A stretch of 64,000 bases of DNA from PALSA-607 sp036501485 (GCA_036501485.1 DASYAG010000102.1:1-64000), one strand, 5' to 3'. Positions 34,652-43,327 are shown, counted from the first letter of the stretch. The notes: a model not told the origin generated them from the sequence alone. Made by a program: numbers and translations.

Positions 34652-35973
34652 CGAACCACCGCGCCGATTGCCGCCTGCAGCGTTGCACCGATGTCGCCCA
34701 GGCGAACGTGCTCACGGTCCTTCACGACAACATTGCCGTCGACGACGACATCGGTGACGTCGGCCGCCGAAGCCGCGTAAACGACGGTCTCCGCAGTCGC
34801 GCCGCCCCCCGCGGTACGTCGCGACGCGAGATCAACGGCCACCAGGTCGCCACGCATGCCGACGGCCAGCTGACCGGCGTCCGCCCAGCCCAGTCCGCGA
34901 TGTCCAGCGACCGTTGTCGCGTCGAGCAGCGCGCCAGCTACGAAGGTGCCGCGCGAGTAAGTAGCCAATCGCTCATCGAGCTCGATCCCGCGAGCCTCTT
35001 CGAACATGTCGATAACCGACTGCCCGTCGGAACCAACCGACAGCGCAACGCCCGCAGCAGCCAAGGCACCCGCCGGACCGATGCCATCGCCGAGATCGCG
35101 CTCGGTAGTCGGGCACAGGCAAACACCGGTCGAGCTCGATGCAAGTAACGCAATGTCGCCGGCGGTCAAATGTGTCGCGTGGACGGCGACCGCTGCGGCA
35201 CCCAACGCACCCGAGTCTGCAAGTAGCCGCGTAGGTGTGACGCCGTACCGGTCGAGGCACGCGTCATTTTCCGCGCGTTGTTCAGACAAATGAAAGTGAA
35301 ACGGGACGGCGCGTTTGCGGGCCCAATCAGCAACATCGCCAAGTTGATCCGACGGCACGGCCCGCACCGAGTGGATTGCGGCGCCGATGCGCACATGTGC
35401 CGCATCAGAAAGCTCATCAACGCGCGCCGCCCACGCAACGGCGTCGCCGTCACTGAAGCGTCGTTGGGGAGGCGTCAGCGATTCGCCAATTCCGCCCGCG
35501 ACGTAACAGGCGTCAAGCAACGTCAGGCGGACGCCGACCTGCGCCGCCCCTTCGATCAGCGCGGCGCCCATGGCGTTGGGATCGGAGTAGGGCACGCCCC
35601 CGGATTGATGGTGGACGTAATGGAATTCGCCAACGCAGGTGATGCCAGCCAACGCCATCTCGGTATACGTCACCCGTGCGAGCGCCAAGTAGTTATCCGG
35701 ATCGAGACGAGTCGCCACGGCGTACATCTGCTCGCGCCAGGTCCAGAAATCTCCCCGCCCGGCCTGCGTCCGGCCACGTAGCGCGCGGTGGAAAGCGTGG
35801 GAGTGGGTATTCGCAAGACCCGGAATCACGAGTCCGGTCAACCGCTGTGCAGTTGGCGGAGGGTCGATACCCTCCTTGACTTCGGTGACACGACCATCAT
35901 CGACGGTGATCAGAACGCGGGCCGCGACTCGTCCAGGAGGGAGCCACGCGTTCTCGCACCACCACGAAGGCAT
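34648..35973 (-). CDS. hutF: Formimidoylglutamate deiminase
   Basis: This 441-aa amidohydrolase converts N-formimino-glutamate to N-formylglutamate and ammonia, marking the five-step histidine pathway. Its motifs are NTHSHAFHRALRG, FHFHLSEQ, VHATHLTAGDIALLA and VGSDGQSVIDMFEEAR. It starts 3 nt after the M20 gene and overlaps hutI as ATGA. The pathway needs a deformylase after it. Confidence 0.96.
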   Translation of the reverse strand: MPSWWCENAWLPPGRVAARVLITVDDGRVTEVKEGIDPPPTAQRLTGLVIPGLANTHSHAFHRALRGRTQAGRGDFWTWREQMYAVATRLDPDNYLALARVTYTEMALAGITCVGEFHYVHHQSGGVPYSDPNAMGAALIEGAAQVGVRLTLLDACYVAGGIGESLTPPQRRFSDGDAVAWAARVDELSDAAHVRIGAAIHSVRAVPSDQLGDVADWARKRAVPFHFHLSEQRAENDACLDRYGVTPTRLLADSGALGAAAVAVHATHLTAGDIALLASSSTGVCLCPTTERDLGDGIGPAGALAAAGVALSVGSDGQSVIDMFEEARGIELDERLATYSRGTFVAGALLDATTVAGHRGLGWADAGQLAVGMRGDLVAVDLASRRTAGGGATAETVVYAASAADVTDVVVDGNVVVKDREHVRLGDIGATLQAAIGAVVR

Positions 35974-35976
35974 TCG

Positions 35977-37275
35977 TCAGCTCGTCCCACGCGACGACGG
36001 AGCGATGCTTACCCAGTCGGCCATGACAGCGGCCAGCGCATCGACACCGGCAAGGCAGTCGGCACGTTCAGCGAATTCCGCTGGCGAGTGCGAGACGCCG
36101 GTCGGGTTGCGCACGAACAGCATCCCCGTTGGGACCACCGACGACAGCACGCCGGCATCGTGGCCAGCACCTGTACCGACGTCGGGTACCGGACCCAAAC
36201 CAGCCACCGAGTCGAGTACCCGGTGTAACCGTGCATTCGCGTCGGCTGAGAATTCGACGACCGCTGAGACCGACTCGGCTGTCACAGTGAGCTCCACCCG
36301 CTCGGCAGTCGCGCGCGCGTGCGCGTTCGCCGACACCCCGTTGACGATCGCGTCCACCACCGCCTGGTCTGGTCCGCGCGCGTCTAGCCACGCCGTCACC
36401 TTCGATGGAATCGCGTTCGTACCGTTCGGCTCGACGTGCACGCGACCAAACGTTGCGACGCCACCGTGCTTGCTGGCGAGTATCCGAGCTGCAAAAACTG
36501 CGGCGGCGAACGGCTGCATCGGGTCACAGCGGTCGGTCATCCGCGTCGTACCGGCGTGGTTCGCTTGGCCAGCAAAAGAGAGACGCCATCGCCCGTGTGG
36601 CCAGATACCCGTGCCGATCCCGAGTGGCCCGTCGAGATCGACCAGTGCTTGGCCCTGCTCAATATGGAGCTCAACGAAGACTCCGACCCTGCGCAGAGTC
36701 TCTTCGTCGCGACCTAGCTGCGTGGTGTCGAAACCAGCGCGACGCATCGCCTGGTCGAGGCTCACGCCTTCGATATCGGTAAGGCCCCGCGCCGCCGAAG
36801 GATCCAGCGCGCCTGTCGCGAGCCGTGACCCAGCGCACGCCACTCCGAACCGCGCACCCTCCTCGTCTGAGAATACGACGGCAGCGATGGGCCGCAGTGG
36901 CTGTACTCCGCGGCTGCGAAGCACGTCGATCGCGGACAGCATCGAGACCACTCCTAGCGGACCATCGAACGCACCGCCGTCCGGTACTGAATCGAGGTGC
37001 GAGCCGCTAACAAACGCGTCGCGCGGCTCGCCCGACCAACCCGTCGGTAACCACCATGCCCATAGGTTTCCGTTGCGGTCGGTTTGCACGTCGAGGCCGC
37101 GCGCCCGAGCCGCCGCGACGAACCACGAACGCGCCAAAAGGTCGGCGTCGTTCCAGGCGAACCTGCGGTAGCCGCCACCCGGCGAAAGGCCGATCGGGAG
37201 CAGCTGCGACCACAGGCGGTCGAACGTTTCGCCCACGTCGACAGCTGCTGCGCTTTCCGGGATAGGAACGCTCAC
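35977..37275 (-). CDS. M20 family amidohydrolase annotated as allantoate amidohydrolase; possible N-formylglutamate deformylase
   Basis: This 432-aa dinuclear metal enzyme has M20 motifs GSHLDSVPDGGAFDGPLGV, SDEEGARFGVACAGS, ELHIEQG and TGAGHDAG. Sequence-wise it belongs to the Zn-dependent allantoate/carbamoyl amidohydrolases. It lies inside the hut operon between hutU (GTGA overlap) and hutF (3-nt gap), and no purine or allantoin gene is near. Streptomyces hut loci have the same arrangement. The window has no hutG, so hydrolysis of N-formylglutamate is the likely job, by inference. Confidence 0.85.
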   Translation of the reverse strand: MSVPIPESAAAVDVGETFDRLWSQLLPIGLSPGGGYRRFAWNDADLLARSWFVAAARARGLDVQTDRNGNLWAWWLPTGWSGEPRDAFVSGSHLDSVPDGGAFDGPLGVVSMLSAIDVLRSRGVQPLRPIAAVVFSDEEGARFGVACAGSRLATGALDPSAARGLTDIEGVSLDQAMRRAGFDTTQLGRDEETLRRVGVFVELHIEQGQALVDLDGPLGIGTGIWPHGRWRLSFAGQANHAGTTRMTDRCDPMQPFAAAVFAARILASKHGGVATFGRVHVEPNGTNAIPSKVTAWLDARGPDQAVVDAIVNGVSANAHARATAERVELTVTAESVSAVVEFSADANARLHRVLDSVAGLGPVPDVGTGAGHDAGVLSSVVPTGMLFVRNPTGVSHSPAEFAERADCLAGVDALAAVMADWVSIAPSSRGTS

Positions 37276-38993
37276 TCGCGGGTAGCTTCGCGCACTGAAC
37301 CCTCGGGCGCTGAACCCTCGCGCATGGGAATCCGGACGCCGCGTTGCGCCGCCACCTCGTTCGCTAGCTCGTACCCGGCGTCGACGTGCCGGATCACGCC
37401 CATGCCCGGATCGTTCGTTAACACCCGCTCGAGTTTCTGGGCTGCCAACGGTGTGCCGTCGGCGACGCTCACTTGCCCCGCATGAATCGAGCGACCGATA
37501 CCCACTCCGCCACCGTGATGGATCGACACCCAGGACGCGCCCGATGCCGTGTTGACCAGCGCGTTCAACAATGGCCAGTCGGCAATTGCGTCGGATCCGT
37601 CAGCCATCGCCTCGGTCTCGCGATACGGCGAGGCAACCGACCCGGCGTCAAGATGGTCGCGCCCGATCACGATCGGCGCGCTAATCTCCCCGCGCGACAC
37701 AAGCTCGTTGAAGCGCAGACCGGCGAGGTGGCGTTCGCCGTAGCCGAGCCAGCAGATGCGCGCGGGTAAACCCTGAAACGCGACCTTCTCCTGCGCGGAT
37801 CGAATCCAGCGCTCTAGCGGTTCGTTGTCGGGAAACAGGTCAAGCACTGCCTTGTCGGTGACAGCTATGTGGGCCGGATCGCCCGACAGCGCAGCCCATC
37901 GAAACGGGCCCTTGCCTTCGCAGAAGAGCGGCCGGATGTAGGCGGGCACGAACCCGGGAAACGCAAACGCGCGTTCATACCCGGCGAGCTGGGCCTCCCC
38001 ACGAATCGAGTTGCCGTAGTCAAACACCTCCGCGCCGGCGTCCATGAAGCCGACCATGGCCTCGACCTGTGTGGCCATCGACGTGCGAGCCCGCTCCGTG
38101 AACTCCTCCGGCTTCGCCTCGGCGTACTCGTGCCAATCCGCGAGCTCGATGCCCTCGGGCAAGTACGACAGCGGGTCGTGCGCCGAGGTCTGATCGGTCA
38201 CGATGTCGATCGCTATTCCACGTCGCAACAACTCAGGAAAGACGACCGCACAGTTACCGACAAGCCCAACCGACAGCGCGCGTCCATCGTGTTTCGCAGC
38301 CAACGCGCGACCCAGCGCGACATCAATGTCGGCAGTCCATTCGTCGAGATAGCGCTGCTCAACACGCCGCTCTAGCCGCGCCGGGTCAACGTCGACGACG
38401 AGAACCGCGCCGCCGTTCATGGTGACCGCGAGCGGTTGCGCACCGCCCATGCCGCCGCAGCCACCCGTCAACGTCAACGTCCCTGCCAGCGTGCCACCGC
38501 TCTGCTCTTGCCCGCCCTTGCGGGCGGCGAGCTTCGCAGCAACCGCCGCGAACGTCTCGTAGGTGCCCTGCAGAATCCCCTGTGTACCGATGTAGATCCA
38601 CGAACCAGCCGTCATCTGGCCATACATCGTCAGCCCGAGGTGCTCGAGCCGACGGAACTCCGGCCACGTTGCCCAGTCACCGACCAGGTTCGAGTTCGCG
38701 ATCAGCACCCGTGGCGCCCATTCGTGGGTGCGCATCACGCCGACGGGTCGACCCGACTGCACGAGCATCGTCTCGTCGTCTTTCAAGGTCTGCAGCGTGC
38801 GCACGATCGCATCAAACGAATTCCAGTCGCGCGCAGCCTTCCCAGTGCCGCCGTACACAACGAGATCGTCGGGACGCTCGGCAACGTCGGGGTCGAGGTT
38901 GTTCATCAGCATCCGCATCGCGGCTTCCTGCGGCCAGCCCAGGCACGACAAGCTACTTCCGCGTGGCGCCCGCACCGGGCGAGGTCCGCTCAT
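37272..38993 (-). CDS. hutU: Urocanate hydratase
   Basis: This 573-aa NAD-dependent enzyme converts urocanate to imidazolonepropionate. Highly conserved stretches include VVYGGTGKAARDWNSFDA, MLVQSGRPVGVMRTHEWAPR, MTAGSWIYIGTQGI and GGCGGMGGAQPLAVTMNGG. The ATG at 38993 gives the typical MSGPRPVRAPRGS start, and the frame runs 7 codons upstream only through duplicated DNA. The last residues carry a 15-bp duplication. A short ORF ends on its start codon. Confidence 0.97.
   Translation of the reverse strand: MSGPRPVRAPRGSSLSCLGWPQEAAMRMLMNNLDPDVAERPDDLVVYGGTGKAARDWNSFDAIVRTLQTLKDDETMLVQSGRPVGVMRTHEWAPRVLIANSNLVGDWATWPEFRRLEHLGLTMYGQMTAGSWIYIGTQGILQGTYETFAAVAAKLAARKGGQEQSGGTLAGTLTLTGGCGGMGGAQPLAVTMNGGAVLVVDVDPARLERRVEQRYLDEWTADIDVALGRALAAKHDGRALSVGLVGNCAVVFPELLRRGIAIDIVTDQTSAHDPLSYLPEGIELADWHEYAEAKPEEFTERARTSMATQVEAMVGFMDAGAEVFDYGNSIRGEAQLAGYERAFAFPGFVPAYIRPLFCEGKGPFRWAALSGDPAHIAVTDKAVLDLFPDNEPLERWIRSAQEKVAFQGLPARICWLGYGERHLAGLRFNELVSRGEISAPIVIGRDHLDAGSVASPYRETEAMADGSDAIADWPLLNALVNTASGASWVSIHHGGGVGIGRSIHAGQVSVADGTPLAAQKLERVLTNDPGMGVIRHVDAGYELANEVAAQRGVRIPMREGSAPEGSVREATRE
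37292..37321. repeat. 15-bp tandem duplication at the hutU 3' end
   Basis: GCNCTGAACCCTCGG is present twice, with two differences, in the last 50 bp of hutU. It encodes the GSAPEGSVR stretch, and the unit preserves frame. Confidence 0.8.
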
Positions 38994-39026
38994 ACAAGGG
39001 CTCCGCTCATACAAGGGCTCCGCTCA
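38985..39026 (-). repeat. 17-bp tandem duplication at the hutH-hutU junction
   Basis: On the minus strand the unit TGAGCGGAGCCCTTGTA occurs twice, followed by an 8-bp partial third copy. The first copy begins at the hutH stop TGA and the second ends in the A of the hutU ATG. The duplication therefore spans the entire junction. Confidence 0.95.
38990..39010 (-). CDS. Putative 6-codon upstream ORF overlapping the hutU start
   Basis: The duplicated junction creates ATG AGC GGA GCC CTT GTA TGA (MSGALV). Its TGA overlaps the hutU ATG as ATGA, the same arrangement used elsewhere here for translational coupling. It begins 13 nt after the hutH stop, and GAGCGGAG lies upstream. Whether it is translated is unknown. 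It could relay ribosomes from hutH to hutU or lower hutU expression. Confidence 0.4.
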   Translation of the reverse strand: MSGALV

Positions 39027-40580
39027 CAACATCTCTCCGATCACCGATTCGGCGGCGTGCACGAAGCTTCCTGCGCGGGTCATCTCAACGGCGGCTTCGA
39101 TCTCTGGTGACAACCACCGGTCGACGTCCGGCCCTGCGACCCGGGTGCGCAAAGCCGCAACCACCGCCGCGGTGCCCGGTGCAGGCAGCAACGGCGCCCG
39201 CAAGTCCAGAGCCCGTGCGGCAGTGAGAATTTCGATCGCCAGAACCCGCGTCAACCCGTCAACGGAGCGCAGCAACTTGCGAGCCGCCGACCACCCCATC
39301 GAGACGTGATCCTCTTGCATCGCCGACGATGGGATCGAGTCGACACTCGCTGGCACTGCGAGTCGCTTCATTTCGCTGACGACCGCGGCCTGCGTGTATT
39401 GCGCAATCATGTGCCCCGAGTCGACTCCGGGGTCCACGGCAAGAAACGCCGGCAGTCCGTGCGAGCGGGCCACGTCGAGCAACCGGTCGCTGCGCCGCTC
39501 CGACATCGACGCGAGGTCGGCGGCGGCGATGGCCAGAAAGTCGAGCACGTACCCAAGAGGCGCGCCGTGGAAGTTTCCGTTCGACTCAACCCGGCCGTCC
39601 GGCAGCACGACCGGGTTGTCGATCGCACTCGCCAACTCGCGGCCAGCGACGGTGAGCGCATGCGCGAGCGTGTCACGAAAGGCGCCCGCAACCTGCGGCG
39701 CACACCGCAGCGAATAGGCGTCCTGAACCAGCGTGCAATCAACACGATGCGACTCGACGATCGGTGAGCCTGCTAGCAACGAGCGAAGGTTCGCGGCCGA
39801 CGCCGCCTGCCCGGGATGTGGCCGCAGCGCCTGCAGATCGGCCGCGAAAACCGCGTCGGTACCGAGGATCGCCTCAACGCTCATTGCAGCCGCGATGTCG
39901 GCGGTCTTGGCCAACATTGAGAGGTCGTGACACGCGAGCAACAACATGCCCAGCATGCCGTCGGTGCCGTTGATGAGCGCCAAACCTTCTTTGGCACTGA
40001 GCACCACGGGCGAGATGCCCGCGGCCGACAAGGCGGAAGATGCGGACAACAGCGTGCCGGACGCGTCGCGCACTGAACCCTCGCCCATCAAAGCCAACGC
40101 GCAATGCGCGAGCGGCGCGAGGTCACCCGAACATCCGAGCGAGCCAAACTCGTGCACCACCGGGCTGACGAAGGCATTGAGCATCGCCGCGTAACCCTCG
40201 ACGATCAACGGCCGGACGCCGGTGCGCCCGGTAGCCAGCGTCGCAAGACGTAGCAGCATCATCGCCCGTACGACCTCGCGCTCGACCTCTGCGCCACTGC
40301 CGGCCGCGTGCGAGCGAACGAGCGAGCGCTGCAACTGCGCGCGCAGGTCAGGAGCGATGTGCCGAGTGGCCAGTGCGCCGAATCCGGTTGAGACGCCGTA
40401 AACCGGCTCGCCCGATTCCGCGAGCGCCTCGATGTGCGCCCGTGACGCGGCGACCCGCGCAAGCGCCGGTGCAGTTACCGAGACCCGAGCGCCGTCGCGG
40501 GCGACGGCAACCACCTGGGCTGCTTCGAGTGGCTGCTCGCCACCCACAGCGACCGCCGGGACCGTCACGTCACGCGTCAT
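39024..40580 (-). CDS. hutH: Histidine ammonia-lyase
   Basis: This 518-aa enzyme deaminates histidine to urocanate through a self-made MIO cofactor. The cofactor site is GSLGCSGDLAPLAH, so the precursor triad is Cys150-Ser151-Gly152 rather than the usual Ala-Ser-Gly. Other conserved parts are YGVSTGFGALATRHI, ALINGTDGML and AIDNPVVLPDG. It is the first gene of the hut operon, with ATG at 40580 and no strong ribosome binding site. A 16-bp inverted repeat lies 36 nt upstream. Confidence 0.96.
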   Translation of the reverse strand: MTRDVTVPAVAVGGEQPLEAAQVVAVARDGARVSVTAPALARVAASRAHIEALAESGEPVYGVSTGFGALATRHIAPDLRAQLQRSLVRSHAAGSGAEVEREVVRAMMLLRLATLATGRTGVRPLIVEGYAAMLNAFVSPVVHEFGSLGCSGDLAPLAHCALALMGEGSVRDASGTLLSASSALSAAGISPVVLSAKEGLALINGTDGMLGMLLLACHDLSMLAKTADIAAAMSVEAILGTDAVFAADLQALRPHPGQAASAANLRSLLAGSPIVESHRVDCTLVQDAYSLRCAPQVAGAFRDTLAHALTVAGRELASAIDNPVVLPDGRVESNGNFHGAPLGYVLDFLAIAAADLASMSERRSDRLLDVARSHGLPAFLAVDPGVDSGHMIAQYTQAAVVSEMKRLAVPASVDSIPSSAMQEDHVSMGWSAARKLLRSVDGLTRVLAIEILTAARALDLRAPLLPAPGTAAVVAALRTRVAGPDVDRWLSPEIEAAVEMTRAGSFVHAAESVIGEML

Positions 40581-40616
40581 GGGGCACAGTCTGCCGCGCT
40601 CGCACGGGGTCGAGCT

Positions 40617-40662
40617 CTCGGGTGGCCGGACGTCGACGGGGGTCCGCGTCCGGCCACCCGAG
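40617..40662. promoter_or_regulatory. 16-bp perfect inverted repeat upstream of hutH
   Basis: CTCGGGTGGCCGGACG (40617-40632) and CGTCCGGCCACCCGAG (40647-40662) are perfect complements with a 14-nt spacer. It could be a leader hairpin of the hut mRNA, an operator for a dimeric regulator, or an insulator between divergent promoters. There is no U-run on either side. Confidence 0.6.
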
Positions 40663-40827
40663 ACTCACCAGATTCTCACCAGTGGCTCGTTAGGCAAATG
40701 CTGCTCTGGACAACTCAAAAACCGGTGCTCTTAAACCCAAGACCAATCGCGCATGGTTGCTCACCTCCCTCGCACGTGCAGGGCAAGTGCTGGGGTACAA
40801 GATCACTTGTGAGCGATCGGTCTCATT

Positions 40828-40852
40828 CTGTCCGGATTCTTAACTCGGACAG
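40828..40852. promoter_or_regulatory. Short inverted repeat upstream of the GGDEF gene
   Basis: CTGTCCG and CGGACAG are separated by 11 AT-rich nt, about 120 bp before the GGDEF start. The symmetry fits a dimeric regulator site or a small hairpin. No regulator can be named. Confidence 0.35.
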
Positions 40853-40970
40853 CGGTGACACGACGGGCCAGACCCCGTAAAGTCCGCAGCGCGGCTCGCC
40901 CGATTCGCTGCTTGCTGCGGCCTGCTGGGCGTGATGTGACCGGCACAAGAAAGGCGGGAGACCCGCAGAA

Positions 40971-42365
40971 GTGACACGCAATAGCGTGCGGGGCACTCCG
41001 CATCCGCCCCCGAGCGCTGCGCGTACGCCCCTGGGCGCTGCGCGCACGAGGCCTTGGTCTGCGTGGAGCGTGTGGCAACTGCCCTTGCCGGCGCGGATCG
41101 TCGTGCTTGCCGGCATAGCCGGTTATCTCACCGCCCTCGCCGCCGCCGCCGTCGATCTGCTGGCCGGTGCTCCGCTGCACGCCCCGGCCTACCACCAGCT
41201 GGCCGTCGCTGGCGCTTTTGCGTTCGCGGCAGTCGCGAGCGCCGAGATATCGATGCGGTTCGCCTGGCCACGAACTCGGCAGGACCGCGTGGCCAGGGAT
41301 CTCATGGCAGTCTGGCTGCTGCCGATCGCGCTGCTGCTTCCGCCTGCGTACGTGATGGTCACCGTGGTGGTCTTGCGCGCCTACGTCTACGCCCGGGTAT
41401 ACCGCGCACAGCTGCTGAAGCACGTATATACGACGGCGGCGCTCGGGCTCGCCTACGGTGGCGCGTCGCTGGTCCATCGGCTCGTTCTGCACGCGACGAT
41501 GGACACCAACGTCACGGCGAGCCAGTTCACCAGGGGTGGCATTGCGGCTCTCTCGCTGGCCCTCGCCGTCCTTACTTACTGGACCGCGAACGCGGTGCTG
41601 ATTGCCGCCGTCGTGGTCATGACCGCGGGCCCAGCAGCGCTGCGCAGCTTCCTCAAAGACCGCGAAGGCCTGGTCGTCGACGCCGTCGCCAGCTGCCTCG
41701 GGACCTTGGCCGCTGTGTTGTGGGCAACCGAACCGATGCTCGCCGTGCTCCTGCTGCCGCCGGTGTTGCTGCTCGAGCACCAGCTATTCAGTGGGCTTCG
41801 CCAAGCCGTCCGCACCGACCTACTTACCGATGTCGCGAACCCGCAGTACTGGCGTGAGGTCGCCGGCCGCGAAGTCGAACGAGCATCAGCTAGCAACGAC
41901 CACCTGGCGATCCTGATGATCGACGTCGACCACTTCAAGTCCGTCAATGACAAGCACGGCCACCTCGCCGGTGATGAGGTGCTGGCCGCGGTTGCCCGCA
42001 CCATCGCGCAAGCGCTGCGGCCACGTGACCTCGTCGGCCGGCTAGGCGGTGAAGAGTTCGGCGCGGTCTTGTCCGGACTCAACCTGCTCGACGCTGAAGG
42101 TGCCGCCGAGCGACTGCGCACGCAAGTGCGCGACATTCGGGTGCGCGCAGACAGCGGCGAGTGGATCAGCGTCACGGTCTCGGTCGGCGTCAGCGAGCTC
42201 TCGGTAACGGGCGGCGACTTGCACCGGCTTCTCGACGCCGCCGACACCGCGCTCTACGTCGCGAAGGCAGCCGGCCGCGACTGCGTTCGCGTCGCTTCAC
42301 AAGAACCAGGGGTGGTCATCGATCTATCGAGCGACGTTCAGGCTTCGTCTTCTGTCGAACCCTGA
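40971..42365 (+). CDS. Membrane diguanylate cyclase (GGDEF domain)
   Basis: This 464-aa protein has about seven hydrophobic segments from residue 40 to about 270. A C-terminal GGDEF domain (about 285-445) has DVDHFKSVNDKHGHLAGDEV and an intact GGEEF active site. RPRD lies exactly five residues before GGEEF, so the product-inhibition I-site is present. It should make c-di-GMP from GTP. The start is GTG with GGGAG upstream. Its 3' end overlaps the convergent pirin gene by 28 nt. Confidence 0.92.
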   Translation: MTRNSVRGTPHPPPSAARTPLGAARTRPWSAWSVWQLPLPARIVVLAGIAGYLTALAAAAVDLLAGAPLHAPAYHQLAVAGAFAFAAVASAEISMRFAWPRTRQDRVARDLMAVWLLPIALLLPPAYVMVTVVVLRAYVYARVYRAQLLKHVYTTAALGLAYGGASLVHRLVLHATMDTNVTASQFTRGGIAALSLALAVLTYWTANAVLIAAVVVMTAGPAALRSFLKDREGLVVDAVASCLGTLAAVLWATEPMLAVLLLPPVLLLEHQLFSGLRQAVRTDLLTDVANPQYWREVAGREVERASASNDHLAILMIDVDHFKSVNDKHGHLAGDEVLAAVARTIAQALRPRDLVGRLGGEEFGAVLSGLNLLDAEGAAERLRTQVRDIRVRADSGEWISVTVSVGVSELSVTGGDLHRLLDAADTALYVAKAAGRDCVRVASQEPGVVIDLSSDVQASSSVEP

Positions 42366-43327
42366 ACTCCGGCGTGGGCAGCGGGAATGCTGCCGAGCCG
42401 ACCCGCCTGGTAGTCCTCGAACGCCTGCATGACCTCGGCCTTGGTGTTCATGACGAACGGGCCGTACATCGCAACCGGCTCCCTGATCGGCTGGCCGCCG
42501 AGAATCAGCACATCCATCGTCGGGCTGCGGGTTTCCTGCGTCTGATCGGCGGCGATGGTGATGGTGTCGCCGTCGCCGAAGACGGCGAGCTGACCCATCG
42601 AGATCGGACGGCGGGCTGGGCCAACCGATCCACGGCCGGCCAACGTGTAGACGAGCGCGTTGTAGTCGGGCTGCCATGGCAGCGTCAGTGACGCTCCCGG
42701 CGACAGCGTCGCGTGTACCAACGCGATCGGCGTGTGTGTGACGCCCGGCCCTGGGTGACCTGCGACGTTTCCGGCAATCACTCGCAGCAACACCCCGCCG
42801 TCCGGCGAAGCAAGGAGTGACACCTCGCTTGCGCGAATGTCTTGGTAGCGCGGCGCCGCGAACTTCATCGCCTTCGGCAAGTTGACCCACAGCTGAAAGC
42901 CGTGGAACAAACCGCCACTTGCGACGAGATGCTCAGGGGGTGTCTCGATGTGCAGAATTCCAGCGCCAGCGGTCATCCACTGCGTGTCGCCGTTGGTGAT
43001 CAGGCCACCGCCGCCGTTGGAGTCGTGATGCTCGAACAGCCCGTCGATCATGTAAGTAACGGTCTCGAAGCCTCGATGCGGATGCCACGGCGTGCCCTTG
43101 GGCTCGCCCGGCGCGTATTCGACCTCACCCATCTGGTCCATGTGAATGAACGGATCAAGCGCGCGCAGGTCGACGCCGTGGAACGCGCGGCGTACCGGAA
43201 AGCCTTCACCCTCAAGGCCGGACGGCGCGGTGGTGACCGACAGGACCGGGCGGTCACGGTCGAGCTGGGGGTCGGTCAACGGCAATCGCGGGAGCGCCAG
43301 CGGATTCTCGACGGTCACGGCAGGCAT
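42338..43327 (-). CDS. Pirin family protein
   Basis: This 329-aa bicupin has an N-terminal metal-site motif DPFIHMDQMG and WHPHRGFETVTYMIDG, followed by HHDSNGGGGLITNGDTQWMTAGAGILHIE, all pirin hallmarks. Bacterial pirins are quercetinase-like or regulatory, and the role here is unknown. The ATG at 43327 has AGGAGG 5 nt upstream. A longer frame to 43408 has no such site. It overlaps the 3' end of the GGDEF gene on the opposite strand by 28 nt. Confidence 0.94.
   Translation of the reverse strand: MPAVTVENPLALPRLPLTDPQLDRDRPVLSVTTAPSGLEGEGFPVRRAFHGVDLRALDPFIHMDQMGEVEYAPGEPKGTPWHPHRGFETVTYMIDGLFEHHDSNGGGGLITNGDTQWMTAGAGILHIETPPEHLVASGGLFHGFQLWVNLPKAMKFAAPRYQDIRASEVSLLASPDGGVLLRVIAGNVAGHPGPGVTHTPIALVHATLSPGASLTLPWQPDYNALVYTLAGRGSVGPARRPISMGQLAVFGDGDTITIAADQTQETRSPTMDVLILGGQPIREPVAMYGPFVMNTKAEVMQAFEDYQAGRLGSIPAAHAGVQGSTEDEA

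Larger units (their letters stand above)
40581..40970. other. Divergent hutH/GGDEF regulatory gap (390 nt)
   Basis: This is the longest gene-free stretch. It must hold promoters for hutH (minus) and the GGDEF gene (plus). It contains a 16-bp perfect inverted repeat at 40617-40662 and a 7-bp inverted repeat (CTGTCCG/CGGACAG, 11-nt spacer) at 40828-40852. Composition near 40700-40860 is lower in GC than the genes around. No coding frame or recognisable riboswitch is supported. Confidence 0.6.

Noticed and set aside
40770..40870. c-di-GMP (GEMM) riboswitch before the GGDEF gene
   Set aside because: Only a GCAGGGCAAG fragment resembles the consensus. The GGACGCAAAG and receptor segments are absent and no P1 stem can be drawn.
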